Below, in pieces: positions 53,685-62,729 of a DNA stretch of 64,000 nt. The notes beneath the pieces are model-generated. The model saw only the letters and a program-made list of their open reading frames with translations, did no database searches and was not told the DNA's origin. Position numbers and translations under genes: made by a program. Every line of letters starts with the position of its first letter. Positions within the stretch are counted from its first letter, which is position 1. Source of the stretch: Pseudomonas lijiangensis (GTDB taxonomy: Bacteria > Pseudomonadota > Gammaproteobacteria > Pseudomonadales > Pseudomonadaceae); the NCBI RefSeq assembly GCF_018968705.1, contig NZ_CP076668.1, positions 4,661,001-4,725,000 of the forward strand, read 5' to 3'.

Positions 53685-54851
53685 GTGCCCTTTCCCTTAC
53701 TTATTCTGGCCCTGAGCGCCTTTGCCATCGGCACCACCGAATTCGTCATCATGGGCCTGCTGCCCAATGTCGCCGCCGATCTGGGTGTTTCGATCCCCGG
53801 TGCCGGCTGGCTGGTGACCGGTTATGCCCTCGGGGTCGCCATCGGTGCTCCCTTCATGGCTCTGGCCACTGCCAAATTGCCGCGCAAGGCCGCACTGGTC
53901 ACGCTGATGGGGATTTTCATCATCGGTAACCTGCTCTGTGCCCTGGCCAGCGACTACAACGTGCTGATGTTCGCTCGTGTGGTCACTGCACTGTGCCATG
54001 GCGCATTCTTCGGGATTGGTTCAGTGGTTGCTGCGGGACTGGTTCCGGCCAACCGCCGCGCTTCTGCAGTGGCCCTGATGTTTACCGGCCTGACCCTGGC
54101 CAACGTGCTGGGCGTGCCACTGGGTACTGCGCTGGGTCAGTACGCCGGCTGGCGTTCGACCTTCTGGGCGGTGACCGTGATCGGCATCATTGCCTTCATC
54201 GGCCTGGTGCGCTTCCTGCCGGGTAACCGCGAGGAAGAAAAACTCGATATGCGTGCCGAACTGGCCGCACTCAAGGGCGCCGGTATCTGGCTGTCGTTGA
54301 GCATGACCGCGATGTTCTCCGCGTCGGTATTCACACTATTCACTTACGTCGCGCCGTTGCTGGGCGAGGTTACTGGCGTGTCGCCAAACGGCGTGACCTG
54401 GACCTTGCTGTTGATCGGCCTGGGCCTGACAGCGGGCAACGTCCTGGGCGGCAAGATGGCTGACCGCAGCATCCCGACCACGCTGATTGGCGTGTTCATC
54501 GCCATGGCTGTGATTTCCACCATCCTGAGCTGGAGCAGCGCGGTGCTGATCCCGGCTGAAATCACCCTCTTCCTCTGGGCGGTAGCTGCCTTTGCCGCAG
54601 TGCCTGCCTTGCAGATCAATGTCGTGACCTTCGGCAAGGCCGCACCGAATCTGGTGTCGACCCTGAATATCGGCGCCTTCAACGTCGGCAATGCGCTGGG
54701 CGCGTGGGTCGGCGGCAGTGTCATCGCTCATGGCCTTGGCCTGACCAGCGTGCCACTGGCCGCAGCCGCGCTGGCCGTGATTGCACTGCTGGTCACCCTG
54801 ATTACTTTCCGCCAGACCGCCAATCCCGATCTGGCTCCTGCTACCAACTGA
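53685..54851 (+). CDS. pyeM: MFS efflux transporter PyeM (AraJ-like)
   Basis: A 388-residue major facilitator with 12 predicted membrane helices, of the AraJ/arabinose-efflux-like DHA1 group. Family segments are LALSAFAIGTTEFVIMGLLP at residues 7-26 and YALGVAIGAPFMA near residues 51-63, and a GR-type loop after helix 2-3 is weakly kept. The substrate is unknown. I use GTG 53685 because AGAGGAG lies eight bases upstream; the TTG at 53655, inside pyeR's end, would add ten Arg-rich residues. It is the second gene of pyeR-pyeM-xenB. Confidence 0.9.
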   Translation: MPFPLLILALSAFAIGTTEFVIMGLLPNVAADLGVSIPGAGWLVTGYALGVAIGAPFMALATAKLPRKAALVTLMGIFIIGNLLCALASDYNVLMFARVVTALCHGAFFGIGSVVAAGLVPANRRASAVALMFTGLTLANVLGVPLGTALGQYAGWRSTFWAVTVIGIIAFIGLVRFLPGNREEEKLDMRAELAALKGAGIWLSLSMTAMFSASVFTLFTYVAPLLGEVTGVSPNGVTWTLLLIGLGLTAGNVLGGKMADRSIPTTLIGVFIAMAVISTILSWSSAVLIPAEITLFLWAVAAFAAVPALQINVVTFGKAAPNLVSTLNIGAFNVGNALGAWVGGSVIAHGLGLTSVPLAAAALAVIALLVTLITFRQTANPDLAPATN

Positions 54852-54872
54852 TCATTTAAGAGGGTTCGACGC

Positions 54873-55922
54873 ATGACAACTATCTTTGACCCGATCACCG
54901 TGGGCGATCTGCAACTGCCTAACCGCATCATCATGGCGCCACTGACGCGCTGCCGCGCCGACGAAGGCCGTGTACCGAATGCGATGATGGCCGAGTACTA
55001 CGTACAGCGCGCCTCGGCAGGCCTGATCATCAGCGAAGCCACTTCGGTCACGCCGATGGGCGTTGGCTACCCGGATACACCGGGTATCTGGTCCAACGAT
55101 CAGGTTCGCGGCTGGAGCAATATCACCAAGGCGGTACATGGCGCCGGTGGCCGCATTGTCATGCAACTGTGGCACGTAGGGCGTATTTCCCACCCTTCGT
55201 ACCTGAACGACGAAACACCTGTAGCACCGAGCGCAATCAAGCCAGCCGGCCATGTGAGCCTGCTGCGTCCAAAGTCCGACTTCGTGACACCCCGCGCGCT
55301 GGAGCTGGCGGAAATCGGTGATGTGATCGAGGCCTATCGGACCGGCGCAGAAAACGCCAAGGCAGCCGGTTTCGATGGCGTGGAGCTGCATGCTGCCAAC
55401 GGTTACCTGATCGATCAGTTCCTGCAGACCAGCACCAACCAGCGCAACGACCAATACGGCGGCACTCTGGAAAACCGTGCCCGTCTGTTGCTGGAAGTCA
55501 CCGACGCAATCATCGAAATCTGGGGCCCGGGCCGTGTCGGTGTGCACCTGGCACCACGCGCCGACCTGCATGACATGGGCGACGACAACCTGGCCGAAAC
55601 CTTTGGCTATGTAGCGACTGAACTGGGCAAGCGCGGCATCGCATTCCTGTGCTCCCGGGAGAAAGACGCGGACGACAGCCTCGGGCCGCAACTGAAGAAA
55701 GCCTTTGGCGGCGTTTACATCGCCAACGAGAGATTCACCAAGGCCAGCGGCAATGCTTGGCTTGCAGCGGGCAAGGCCGATGCCATCGCTTTCGGCGTGC
55801 CTTATATCGCCAACCCGGATCTGGTGGAACGCCTGGAAAAGGATGCACCGCTGAACCCGGCCAATCCTGAAACCTTCTACAGCAAGAGCCCGGTCGGTTA
55901 TATCGACTATCCGCGTCTTTAA
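54873..55922 (+). CDS. xenB: Xenobiotic reductase B / old yellow enzyme
   Basis: A 349-residue FMN-dependent ene-reductase of the old yellow enzyme family, which reduces nitrate esters, nitroaromatics and N-ethylmaleimide with NADPH. Hallmarks are PLTRCRADEGRVPN, the substrate-binding HAANGYLIDQFLQ (about residues 174-186), TNQRNDQYGG and the FMN-phosphate-binding segment near the C-terminus (KADAIAFGVPYIANPDLVER). It follows pyeM after 21 bp. As nitro-ester reduction releases nitrite, it is a distant functional companion of the hmp-nmo unit. A strong terminator follows. Confidence 0.94.
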   Translation: MTTIFDPITVGDLQLPNRIIMAPLTRCRADEGRVPNAMMAEYYVQRASAGLIISEATSVTPMGVGYPDTPGIWSNDQVRGWSNITKAVHGAGGRIVMQLWHVGRISHPSYLNDETPVAPSAIKPAGHVSLLRPKSDFVTPRALELAEIGDVIEAYRTGAENAKAAGFDGVELHAANGYLIDQFLQTSTNQRNDQYGGTLENRARLLLEVTDAIIEIWGPGRVGVHLAPRADLHDMGDDNLAETFGYVATELGKRGIAFLCSREKDADDSLGPQLKKAFGGVYIANERFTKASGNAWLAAGKADAIAFGVPYIANPDLVERLEKDAPLNPANPETFYSKSPVGYIDYPRL

Positions 55923-55935
55923 CAGCAACAAGCGC

Positions 55936-55969
55936 CATAACCCCTGACCCGAAAGTGTCAGGGGTTATG
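55936..55969. terminator. Bidirectional terminator after xenB
   Basis: CATAACCCCTGAC (55936-55948) and GTCAGGGGTTATG (55957-55969) form a perfect 13-bp stem with an 8-nt loop between the convergent xenB and DG-repeat genes. Confidence 0.88.
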
Positions 55970-55985
55970 CATTAATGCAGATTAA

Positions 55986-56747
55986 TCACTTACCAACTTC
56001 AGCGGTACCCTGCACATTCCCCTCTGCATCAGTGATCGTGCCATCGGCCAACATCCATCGACCATCCGGGTACTTCACCGAACCATCCTTTAACAACCAC
56101 GTACCATCTGCATATAGATAACTGCCATCCGGATATTGGATAGTTCCATCGGCATGCACGATAGTACCGTCCACCTTGTGCACGGTGCCGTCAGGCTGAG
56201 TGACGGTCTGCTCCTGCTCATTGGCAATATCACCATTGGGATAAGTAACGGTCCCGTTGGAATTGAATACGCTATTGAGCGGATGAACCAGTTGCAGAAC
56301 CCCTGTTGCCGTATTGGTGACGCTCAATACTGTTTCCAGACGCGATGGCCGTGAAGGCGCTGGAGGCAGGGCTGGAACACCCATGGTCGGTGCCGAGCCA
56401 CTCGCCACAGGTTTGGGCGGTACGGGAGGACCTGCAGGCCTTTCAGGTTTCGGTTTGACAGGCAGCACAGGCTTGACCGGTGGCTTCGGTGGTTGCACCG
56501 GTTTGACCGGAGGTTTGGGTGGCTGCACCGGCTTGACGGGTGGCTTGGCCGGAGGTTGTTGCGCCTTTGACGGAAACTTGGGAGGCTTGGCAGGCGGTTT
56601 GACACTTTTGGGTTGCTTTACTCCAACCGAAGATTTTAGCTCCAGACTTGCCAGTCTGGCAGGATTCGTCTTTACATCAAGAACTTCACTGTAACTTTCG
56701 GCACTGTCCTCGACAGCAGGAACGGCTTCATCTTCTACGTTTTTCAT
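55986..56747 (-). CDS. Pro/Lys-rich protein with C-terminal YPDG repeats
   Basis: A 253-residue protein of unknown function. The first 45 residues are acidic. Residues about 46-120 are a low-complexity Pro/Lys linker made of KPPVKPVQPPK-type units. After a short linker (to about 165) the rest is a beta-type repeat of eight to ten residues with DG turns: YPNGD, QPDGTVHKVDGTIVHADGTI, YPDGSYLYADGTW, and YPDGRWMLADGTI. Such a ladder could form a beta-roll or solenoid. I see no signal peptide or membrane helix. AGGA lies ten bases before ATG 56747, and the upstream region to 56890 is unusually A+T-rich, which hints at acquisition. It is not part of a visible operon. Confidence 0.7.
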   Translation of the reverse strand: MKNVEDEAVPAVEDSAESYSEVLDVKTNPARLASLELKSSVGVKQPKSVKPPAKPPKFPSKAQQPPAKPPVKPVQPPKPPVKPVQPPKPPVKPVLPVKPKPERPAGPPVPPKPVASGSAPTMGVPALPPAPSRPSRLETVLSVTNTATGVLQLVHPLNSVFNSNGTVTYPNGDIANEQEQTVTQPDGTVHKVDGTIVHADGTIQYPDGSYLYADGTWLLKDGSVKYPDGRWMLADGTITDAEGNVQGTAEVGK

Positions 56748-56949
56748 ACTTTATGATTCCTTTCATGATTGAAAATCCTTTTAAAACCACACCTCCACAG
56801 TAATAGTTGTAAACAGATATTTGCTATATTTATTTATTGCGTTAGATATTTTTTCACTTGAATTCAGCACATTAAAAAACGTGCACAGCACGATGCCATT
56901 CGCCTGTTCAAGCGAATGTCTCTGTATCAAGGTAACGGAGTTGACCAGA

Positions 56950-56971
56950 CCCGCGACGAAGTTGTCGCGGG
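56950..56971 (-). terminator. Hairpin after the coiled-coil membrane protein gene
   Basis: CCCGCGAC (56950-56957) and GTCGCGGG (56964-56971) form an 8-bp perfect stem with a 6-nt loop 11 bp downstream of the stop of the minus-strand gene at 56982. It lacks a T run, so termination efficiency is uncertain. The rest of the 56748-56981 gap shows only the A+T-rich promoter region of the DG-repeat gene. Confidence 0.45.
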
Positions 56972-56981
56972 CCTGTGGATG

Positions 56982-57836
56982 TTATCGGCTGGCGTTGATC
57001 TGCTGCGACAGCGTCTGGATCTGGCTGGTCAGCGTGTTGATATTGCGGGTCACCTGAGCACGAAAGGCATCGAACTCGGCGGTGTTGCCGCTGGCAGAAG
57101 GTGCCGGGCGGTTTTCCTGTTCGCTCTTGAGCACAACAAGGTCCTGTTCAAGACGCTCGATGGCCGCAGAAGGGTTGCCCTGTTTTTTCAGGGTCGCCAC
57201 ATCGGCACTCAGGCTCTTGAGCTGAGCATCCAGCCTGGCCTGATCGCTCTGGGCGGCTTTCAGGTCCGGCAATGCAGTCTTGATGGCAGTCAGTTCAATG
57301 GCAACGTTCTTGAGCTGTTCCTGCAACTGCGCATTGTCATGCTGTTGCTGCGCAGCCTGTGTGGATATCTGCTCCAGACGCTTGTCCAGGCTGGTTTGCT
57401 GCCCTTCGACACCTGCGCGTTGCTTGTCCTGATCTTCCAGTTGCGCCTCAAGAAGCTTGATGCGCTGCTTGAGGGCTTCGCCATCGCTGCTCAGGGATTC
57501 GGTCGCGACCACCTTGCCGGAAATATCCTGCAGGCGACCAGCTGCTTCCTCGCTGATGCGGGCAAAGCTTTCCTGGGTGGCGACCAGTTGCTGTTCCATC
57601 AGGGAAACCTGCTGGAAGCTCCACCAGCCCAGACCACAGAACGCAATGAACAAGGCGCCCACCAAAGCCCAGAGCGGACCGGTGCTCGGCCCTTTGACCT
57701 TGACCACCGGCGTGGTGCGCGAGTGCACGGTCGTGCGTTCACGAGCGCCCTTGGTCGGGACGAAATCATCGTCATCGTCGTCCTTGGCGCTGAGGTTCGG
57801 AACGTCATCGACGTCGTCGTATGGATCGTTACGCAT
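56982..57836 (-). CDS. Single-pass membrane protein with long coiled coil
   Basis: A 284-residue protein: a very acidic N-terminal tail (RNDPYDDVDDVP and a run of six Asp), one membrane helix at about residues 56-75 (GPLWALVGALFIAFCGLGWW), then about 180 residues of Gln/Glu-rich coiled coil (LKQRIKLLEAQLEDQDKQRA) ending LTSQIQTLSQQINASR. It resembles ATPase- or SMC-like annotations only through the coiled coil; I see no nucleotide-binding motif. The start is ATG 57836 with AGGG upstream; the open frame reaches 57869. It lies 66 bp downstream of the SDR gene on the same strand and may be co-transcribed. Function unknown. Confidence 0.8.
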   Translation of the reverse strand: MRNDPYDDVDDVPNLSAKDDDDDDFVPTKGARERTTVHSRTTPVVKVKGPSTGPLWALVGALFIAFCGLGWWSFQQVSLMEQQLVATQESFARISEEAAGRLQDISGKVVATESLSSDGEALKQRIKLLEAQLEDQDKQRAGVEGQQTSLDKRLEQISTQAAQQQHDNAQLQEQLKNVAIELTAIKTALPDLKAAQSDQARLDAQLKSLSADVATLKKQGNPSAAIERLEQDLVVLKSEQENRPAPSASGNTAEFDAFRAQVTRNINTLTSQIQTLSQQINASR

Positions 57837-57902
57837 GGGTAACCCTTTAAAAGAAACGGTTGAAACCAAAGTTGCGCAGTATAACCGGGCTCTGTTGCCG
57901 TT

Positions 57903-58901
57903 TCAGCGCGAACCACCCTGCTGGGCCGACCACCAGCCACAGAACTCATCCAGAGCAGTCCAGAGGCTGACTCTGGGCTGGTAGTCCAGATAATGCCTGG
58001 CCCGGCTGATATCAAGCGTGAAATCCTTGTTCATGACCTGCATGCCCAACCTCGACAGCGTGGGTTCAGGTCGACCCGGCCACAACAGGCATGCAGCTTC
58101 GTTGATGGCCGCGGCGGTATACGCCAACCGGTATGAGCGATAGCGCGTGACCTGCGGCAACTGCATCTGACGCATCACATAGTTGATGGCATCCCACAGC
58201 GGGACCGGCGCACCATTGCTGATGTTGTAAGCCTTGCCCAATGCTGCACCGCTCGCCAACAGACTGCTCAGCATTGCCTCGTTGAGGTTCTGCATGCTGG
58301 TGAAGTCCACCACGTTCAACCCGTTGCCCACGATTGCCAGACGCTTCTTGCGCTGCATGTGCAGCAGGCGCGGGAAAATGCTGGTGTCGCCCGCACCCGT
58401 GACAAAACGGGGCCGCAAGGCGATGACTTCAAGCCCGAACTCTTCGGCGCCAAATACCTTTTGCTCGGCCAGGTACTTGGTGCTGGCGTAGTGATTGTGC
58501 AAGCGCCGGGGCACTTGCTCTTCCTTGATGTCGCGGTGCGAACGTCCGTCGAAATAGATCGACGGCGACGAAAGATGGACAAGCCTTCGCACTCTTTGTT
58601 TCAGGCAGGCCTCGACAATGTTTTCGGTGAGCTGCACGTTGCCCTGGACGAAATCCTGGCGAGTGCCCCACAAACCGACCGCACCGGCGCAATGCACAAC
58701 GGCCTCCACGTCATGACACAAGGCCTTGACCAGCTCCGGGTCCGACAGATCACCCTGGATGAACTCGGCCCCGCGCCGTACCAGATGCTCGACACCTGTG
58801 GCCCGACGGCCATTGATACGCACGCTCATGCCCTGCTCAAGAGCAAAACGCGCAAAGCGTCCGCCGATGAAGCCGCTTGCGCCGGTGACCAGAATCTTCA
58901 T
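57903..58901 (-). CDS. NAD-dependent epimerase/dehydratase (extended SDR)
   Basis: A 332-residue extended short-chain dehydrogenase. The dinucleotide-binding GASGFIG is at residues 7-13, the acidic GDLSD near 50, and the catalytic YxxxK is YASTK near residue 138, with the preceding SSPSIYF giving the Ser. The overall pattern (HCAGAVGLWG, NVQLTENIVEAC and RPRFVTGAGDTSIFPR) is like that of the 3-beta-hydroxysteroid dehydrogenase / sugar epimerase group, but the substrate is unknown. It is the upstream gene of a probable pair with the coiled-coil membrane protein. The gene at this position in PAO1 (PA4361, from memory) is a probable oxidoreductase. Confidence 0.9.
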   Translation of the reverse strand: MKILVTGASGFIGGRFARFALEQGMSVRINGRRATGVEHLVRRGAEFIQGDLSDPELVKALCHDVEAVVHCAGAVGLWGTRQDFVQGNVQLTENIVEACLKQRVRRLVHLSSPSIYFDGRSHRDIKEEQVPRRLHNHYASTKYLAEQKVFGAEEFGLEVIALRPRFVTGAGDTSIFPRLLHMQRKKRLAIVGNGLNVVDFTSMQNLNEAMLSSLLASGAALGKAYNISNGAPVPLWDAINYVMRQMQLPQVTRYRSYRLAYTAAAINEAACLLWPGRPEPTLSRLGMQVMNKDFTLDISRARHYLDYQPRVSLWTALDEFCGWWSAQQGGSR

Positions 58902-58937
58902 TTACCGCTCCCACATTTCATATGTCTGCACTGACGC

Positions 58938-59837
58938 TCACTTGTCGTTCAGGGGCACCAGCCACTTGCTCGCCTGCCGCACCAGATTCTCAGTGAGGCG
59001 GGTCAACAATTGACCGCCATTGCGCCAGTGGTGCCAATACAAGGGCACATCGATGTAGCGTTCAGGCACGAGTTCGCGCAGCGAGCCTTGCTGCAATTGC
59101 GTCTGCACCTGCAACTCGGGCACCAGCCCCCAGCCGACGCCAGCCTCTATCATCCGCACAAACCCTTCGGACGAAGGGCACAGATGATGCTCGAAACCGC
59201 CCTCGCACCCAAGCAGGGCAAGGTAGCGATGCTGTAGAAAGTCATCGGGGCCAAACACCAGGGCCGCTGAACGCATCAGCTTTTCAGGGCTGACGCCTTC
59301 GGCGAAATACCGTTCGATGAACGCCGGGCTGGCCAGCGCACGATAGCGCATGGCACCCAGCAACTGGCTACGGGCGCCGGCTACCGGTCGCTCGCTGCCA
59401 CACAGGCAGGCGGCCACTTCACCGGCACGCATGCGCTTGAGACCCACGTCCTGATCCTCGACCACCAGATCCAGCAACAGCCGCTGCTCGGCACAGAAGG
59501 CCCCTACCGTCGGCGCCCACCAGGTTGCCAGGCTGTCGGCATTGATCGCGATGCGCAGCCGTTCAGGCAGGCCATTTTCGTCCAGCGCAGGCACCAGGCC
59601 TTGCAGGTCACGCTCCAGCAGACGCACCTGTTGAACGTGGTTGAGCAGGCGCCTGCCGATATCGGTAGGCGTGGGTGGCGTGGCCCGCACCAGCACCGGC
59701 TGGCCAATGCGCGCTTCAAGCAACTTGATGCGTTGCGAGACGGCCGACTGGGACAACCCCAATACCTGAGCGGCACGCTCAAAACCGGCCTGTTCAATGA
59801 CAGCCGCCAGGGCTGACAGTAACTTGTAATCGAACAT
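58938..59837 (-). CDS. argP: LysR-family regulator, ArgP/IciA-type
   Basis: A 299-residue LysR regulator of the ArgP branch. The HTH is in the first 60 residues (FDYKLLSALAAVIEQAGFER, then AAQVLGLSQSAVSQRIKLLE), followed by the effector-binding domain. ArgP controls the exporter ArgO in response to lysine and arginine, and the divergent gene at 59934 encodes just such an exporter. The start is ATG 59837 with AGGA six bases upstream; the open frame extends to 60230 across the exporter gene and is not real there. The 96-bp spacer must hold the ArgP site. Confidence 0.91.
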   Translation of the reverse strand: MFDYKLLSALAAVIEQAGFERAAQVLGLSQSAVSQRIKLLEARIGQPVLVRATPPTPTDIGRRLLNHVQQVRLLERDLQGLVPALDENGLPERLRIAINADSLATWWAPTVGAFCAEQRLLLDLVVEDQDVGLKRMRAGEVAACLCGSERPVAGARSQLLGAMRYRALASPAFIERYFAEGVSPEKLMRSAALVFGPDDFLQHRYLALLGCEGGFEHHLCPSSEGFVRMIEAGVGWGLVPELQVQTQLQQGSLRELVPERYIDVPLYWHHWRNGGQLLTRLTENLVRQASKWLVPLNDK

Positions 59838-59933
59838 CAGTTTTCCTAATGAGGAATCAGGAATATTGGTTTTTCTTATACACCCCAAGGCCAGACAATC
59901 GCTACCTCTTCTCGGCATTGCGGAATTCATTTC

Positions 59934-60536
59934 ATGTGGCAAAGTTATTTCAACGGCCTGTTGGTCGCGGGCGGCCTGATCATGGCCATCGGTGCACAGA
60001 ATGCTTTTGTCCTGGCACAAGGGCTGAGACGCGAACACCACGTGCCGGTGGCGATGCTGTGTATTCTCTGCGATGCGATTCTCGTCGCTGTAGGGGTTTT
60101 CGGCCTGGCCAATGTCCTGGTGCAGAACCCGACCCTGCTGGCAGTCGCACGCTGGGGCGGCGTGATCTTCCTGACCTGGTACGGCATACAGGCACTGCGT
60201 CGCGCCTGCTCGCGCCAAAGCCTTGAGCAAGACGCAACCGCTGGCCAGAGGTCACGCCGCGCGGTATTGCTCAGTGCTCTGGCTGTCACGCTGCTCAATC
60301 CCCATGTCTATCTCGACACGGTGCTGCTGATCGGCTCGCTGGGCGCGCAGCAAAGCGCACCGGGCGCCTATGTCGCCGGTGCCGCCAGCGCTTCGTTTCT
60401 GTGGTTCTCGACCCTTGCAATCGGCGCGGCCTGGCTCGCCCCATGGCTGGCACGCCCGGCTACGTGGCGAATGCTCGACCTGATGGTGGCCGTGATGATG
60501 TTCAGTGTGGCGGCACAATTGCTCAGGGCTGACTGA
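59934..60536 (+). CDS. argO: LysE/ArgO-type amino acid exporter
   Basis: A 200-residue inner-membrane protein with about six helices, of the LysE family that exports arginine or lysine. The N-terminal GLIMAIGAQNAFVLAQGLRR (about residues 15-34) is the family signature, with ALRREHH following, and AVTLLNPHVYLDTVLLIGSL (about 119-138) the second conserved block. It is divergent from the ArgP-like regulator, as in E. coli and P. aeruginosa. The start is ATG 59934. The 204 bp up to sodB contain no further gene. Confidence 0.92.
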   Translation: MWQSYFNGLLVAGGLIMAIGAQNAFVLAQGLRREHHVPVAMLCILCDAILVAVGVFGLANVLVQNPTLLAVARWGGVIFLTWYGIQALRRACSRQSLEQDATAGQRSRRAVLLSALAVTLLNPHVYLDTVLLIGSLGAQQSAPGAYVAGAASASFLWFSTLAIGAAWLAPWLARPATWRMLDLMVAVMMFSVAAQLLRAD

Positions 60537-60740
60537 AAGGCTTTTGCTTTTACGTGATAAATGGACGCAACGGCTCTGGAACCTTTATCCCACACACTTG
60601 TTGCGTGGTTATGCCGAAAGGCCGGTGCTATGATCCGGGGTCTGCGCCGCAAAAGAGTAAAAACTCCCGGTGCATGCTGTATACGGCCGCCCGTGATCGG
60701 CCTTGCGATTCCCGCAATCGACTTGATAAGGAGATGAACC

Positions 60741-61322
60741 ATGGCTTTTGAATTGCCACCTCTGCCCTATGCAAAAGACGCTCTGGTGCCACACCTTACT
60801 GCTGAGACACTGGAATACCACCACGACAAGCACCACAACACCTATGTCGTGAACCTGAACAACCTGGTGCCAGGCACCGAGTTCGAAGGCAAGACTCTGG
60901 AAGAAATCATCAAGACTTCTTCGGGCGGTATCTTCAACAACGCCGCTCAGGTCTGGAACCACACTTTCTACTGGGAATGCCTGTCGCCAAACGGCGGCGG
61001 CGAACCAACCGGCGCTCTGGCCGATGCCATCACCGCTGCATTCGGTTCCTTCGAGAAATTCAAGGAAGAGTTCAGCAAAACCGCCATCGGCACTTTCGGT
61101 TCCGGCTGGGGCTGGCTGGTGAAGAAAGCTGACGGCTCCCTGGCTCTGGCCAGCACCATCGGTGCAGGCAACCCGCTGACCAGCGGCGACACCCCGCTGC
61201 TGACCTGCGACGTCTGGGAACACGCTTACTACATCGACTACCGCAACCTGCGTCCGAAGTACGTCGAAGCGTTCTGGAACCTGGTGAACTGGGACTTCGT
61301 GGCCAAGCAATACGCTGCCTGA
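60741..61322 (+). CDS. sodB: Iron superoxide dismutase
   Basis: A 193-residue FeSOD that dismutates superoxide in the cytoplasm. Metal ligands are visible: His in [15 protein letters not shown] (about residue 27), His in NHTFYWECL (about 74), and Asp and His in [12 protein letters not shown] (about 157 and 161). [11 protein letters not shown] and the Gln of GTFGSGWGW region fit the Fe rather than the Mn type. AAGGAGATGAACC precedes the ATG at 60741. In pseudomonads sodB is repressed by the iron-responsive PrrF small RNAs; I did not establish a pairing site here. A canonical terminator follows. Confidence 0.97.
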   Translation: MAFELPPLPYAKDALVPHLTAETLEYHHDKHHNTYVVNLNNLVPGTEFEGKTLEEIIKTSSGGIFNNAAQVWNHTFYWECLSPNGGGEPTGALADAITAAFGSFEKFKEEFSKTAIGTFGSGWGWLVKKADGSLALASTIGAGNPLTSGDTPLLTCDVWEHAYYIDYRNLRPKYVEAFWNLVNWDFVAKQYAA

Positions 61323-61336
61323 TTCCTGCTGTTTAC

Positions 61337-61365
61337 AAAAAAACCCGGCCATGCCGGGTTTTTTA
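61337..61365 (+). terminator. Terminator of sodB
   Basis: AAAAACCCGGC and GCCGGGTTTTTT flank a four-base loop 15 bp after the sodB stop: a short G+C stem with a T run. Confidence 0.94.
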
Positions 61366-61566
61366 TTGTGTGCCATTCAGTCCTTTGATTTAAAAAGAAA
61401 TCCTGCGCTCTCCAGCGCCGACCCTGTCCGCCCTCCCGAATCCCGCCGGTAAATATCCTTCGCTTGCTATCGTTTCCATCAACGAAGACCCCGTCACTCA
61501 AGGCATGCGCACCACTAATACGCCATTACGAGTGCAGACGTTCGCAACCAACAAGGGACTTACTCC

Positions 61567-62673
61567 ATGTCATCGGTCAGCCGTCGTTCTTTCGTTACCC
61601 TCTCTGCCCTGGCCTGCACAAGCCTGGCGCTCCCGCGAATCAGTTCAGCCGCTCCCGCAACCAAGCATCCTGCCGGCAATGACAGGATTCATCTCGACTT
61701 CAATGAAAGCCATTTAGGCCCTTCTCCCCTTGCACTTGAAAAGATGCAGGCTGGTGCAGCCTCGACAGGACGCTATCACTACGGCGCGCAATTGAAACTG
61801 ATCGAGCTGTTTGCCAGGCAGAATCAGATACCCAGTGATTACGTGCATGCCTACAGCGGCTCGCGTGAACCCTTGCAGTACGCCATTGCGGCCTTTACCG
61901 ATGAGCACCGCAGCCTGGCTCTCGCGACACCTTCCTATGATGCGCCCATCGAAGCGGCTAACAGTCAGCAGGTCGCCTTTCATGAAGTACCCCTGCTACC
62001 TGACGGGGCACATGATCTTGAGGCCATGCTGAAAGCCGACAAGACACCCGGCCTGATTTACATCTGCAACCCCAACAACCCCACCGGGACCGTGACACCA
62101 CACCAGCAGATAGAAAAAGCCATACTCGCCAAACCCGAAGGTTCGGTGGTGCTGATCGATGAGGCGTACATTCACTTCTCGGATGCCGCCAGCCTTGTTC
62201 CGCTGGCAGCCAGGCGCAAGGATGTTCTGGTCCTGCGCACCTTCTCCAAGCTCTATGGCATGGCAGGAGCCAGGCTGGGTCTGGCGGTAGGCCATCCCGA
62301 ACTGCTGGAGAAAATAGAAGTTTGGGGCGGCAACAATTTCGTCCCGCTGCCTGCCGCAATGGGCGGTATGGCCAGTCTTGAAGACCCTGACCTGGTAAGA
62401 CAGCGCAAGCAACTCAATACCCGTGTACGCGAAGAAACCCGTGCCTTTCTCGCAAGTCATGGATTCACCTGCACGCCTTCCCAGGCCAATTGCTTCATGA
62501 TCGATACCGGCCATGAGGCTGAGAAAGTCATTGAGGGATTGGCCAAACGCAATATTCTGATTGGCAGGAAATGGGACGTCTGGCCGACTTGGGTGCGAGT
62601 CAGCATCGGGACTGAAGCCGAAATGCAGGCATTCCGCCAGGCCTTCCTCGAAGTCGTACAACAATTGACCTGA
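61567..62673 (+). CDS. Tat-signal aminotransferase (histidinol-phosphate aminotransferase-like)
   Basis: A 368-residue fold-type I PLP enzyme of the HisC/class I-II aminotransferase group. PLP-site elements are NPNNPTGT (about residues 173-180), DEAYIHF (about 197-203) and the Schiff-base Lys in TFSKLYGMAGARLG (about 228-241). Unusually, it begins SSVSRRSFVTLSALACTSLA with a Tat-type twin-arginine motif (SRRSFV) and ends the leader at an SSAAPA-like site near residue 30, so it should be exported folded with its cofactor. True HisC lacks such a signal. Substrate unknown. It lies between sodB and bifA with its own leader region and has no operon partner. A hairpin follows. Confidence 0.88.
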   Translation: MSSVSRRSFVTLSALACTSLALPRISSAAPATKHPAGNDRIHLDFNESHLGPSPLALEKMQAGAASTGRYHYGAQLKLIELFARQNQIPSDYVHAYSGSREPLQYAIAAFTDEHRSLALATPSYDAPIEAANSQQVAFHEVPLLPDGAHDLEAMLKADKTPGLIYICNPNNPTGTVTPHQQIEKAILAKPEGSVVLIDEAYIHFSDAASLVPLAARRKDVLVLRTFSKLYGMAGARLGLAVGHPELLEKIEVWGGNNFVPLPAAMGGMASLEDPDLVRQRKQLNTRVREETRAFLASHGFTCTPSQANCFMIDTGHEAEKVIEGLAKRNILIGRKWDVWPTWVRVSIGTEAEMQAFRQAFLEVVQQLT

Positions 62674-62706
62674 GTTTCTGGATAGGCGCTCTGGATCGGC
62701 TTTCTT

Positions 62707-62729
62707 CCCCCGCTTCGTGCCAGCGGGGG
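62707..62729 (+). terminator. Hairpin after the Tat aminotransferase gene
   Basis: CCCCCGCT (62707-62714) and AGCGGGGG (62722-62729) form an 8-bp perfect stem with a 7-nt loop 34 bp after the stop. There is no T run behind it. The remaining 62730-62999 is the bifA leader; I see no gene in it. Confidence 0.6.

Noticed and set aside
56314..56694. A plus-strand Gly/Thr-rich frame (GGLGGCTGLTGG repeats) resembling a PE-PGRS or collagen-like protein
   Set aside because: It is the antisense reading of the Pro/Lys codon repeats of the minus-strand gene, which has a start, a ribosome-binding site and a terminator in the right places.
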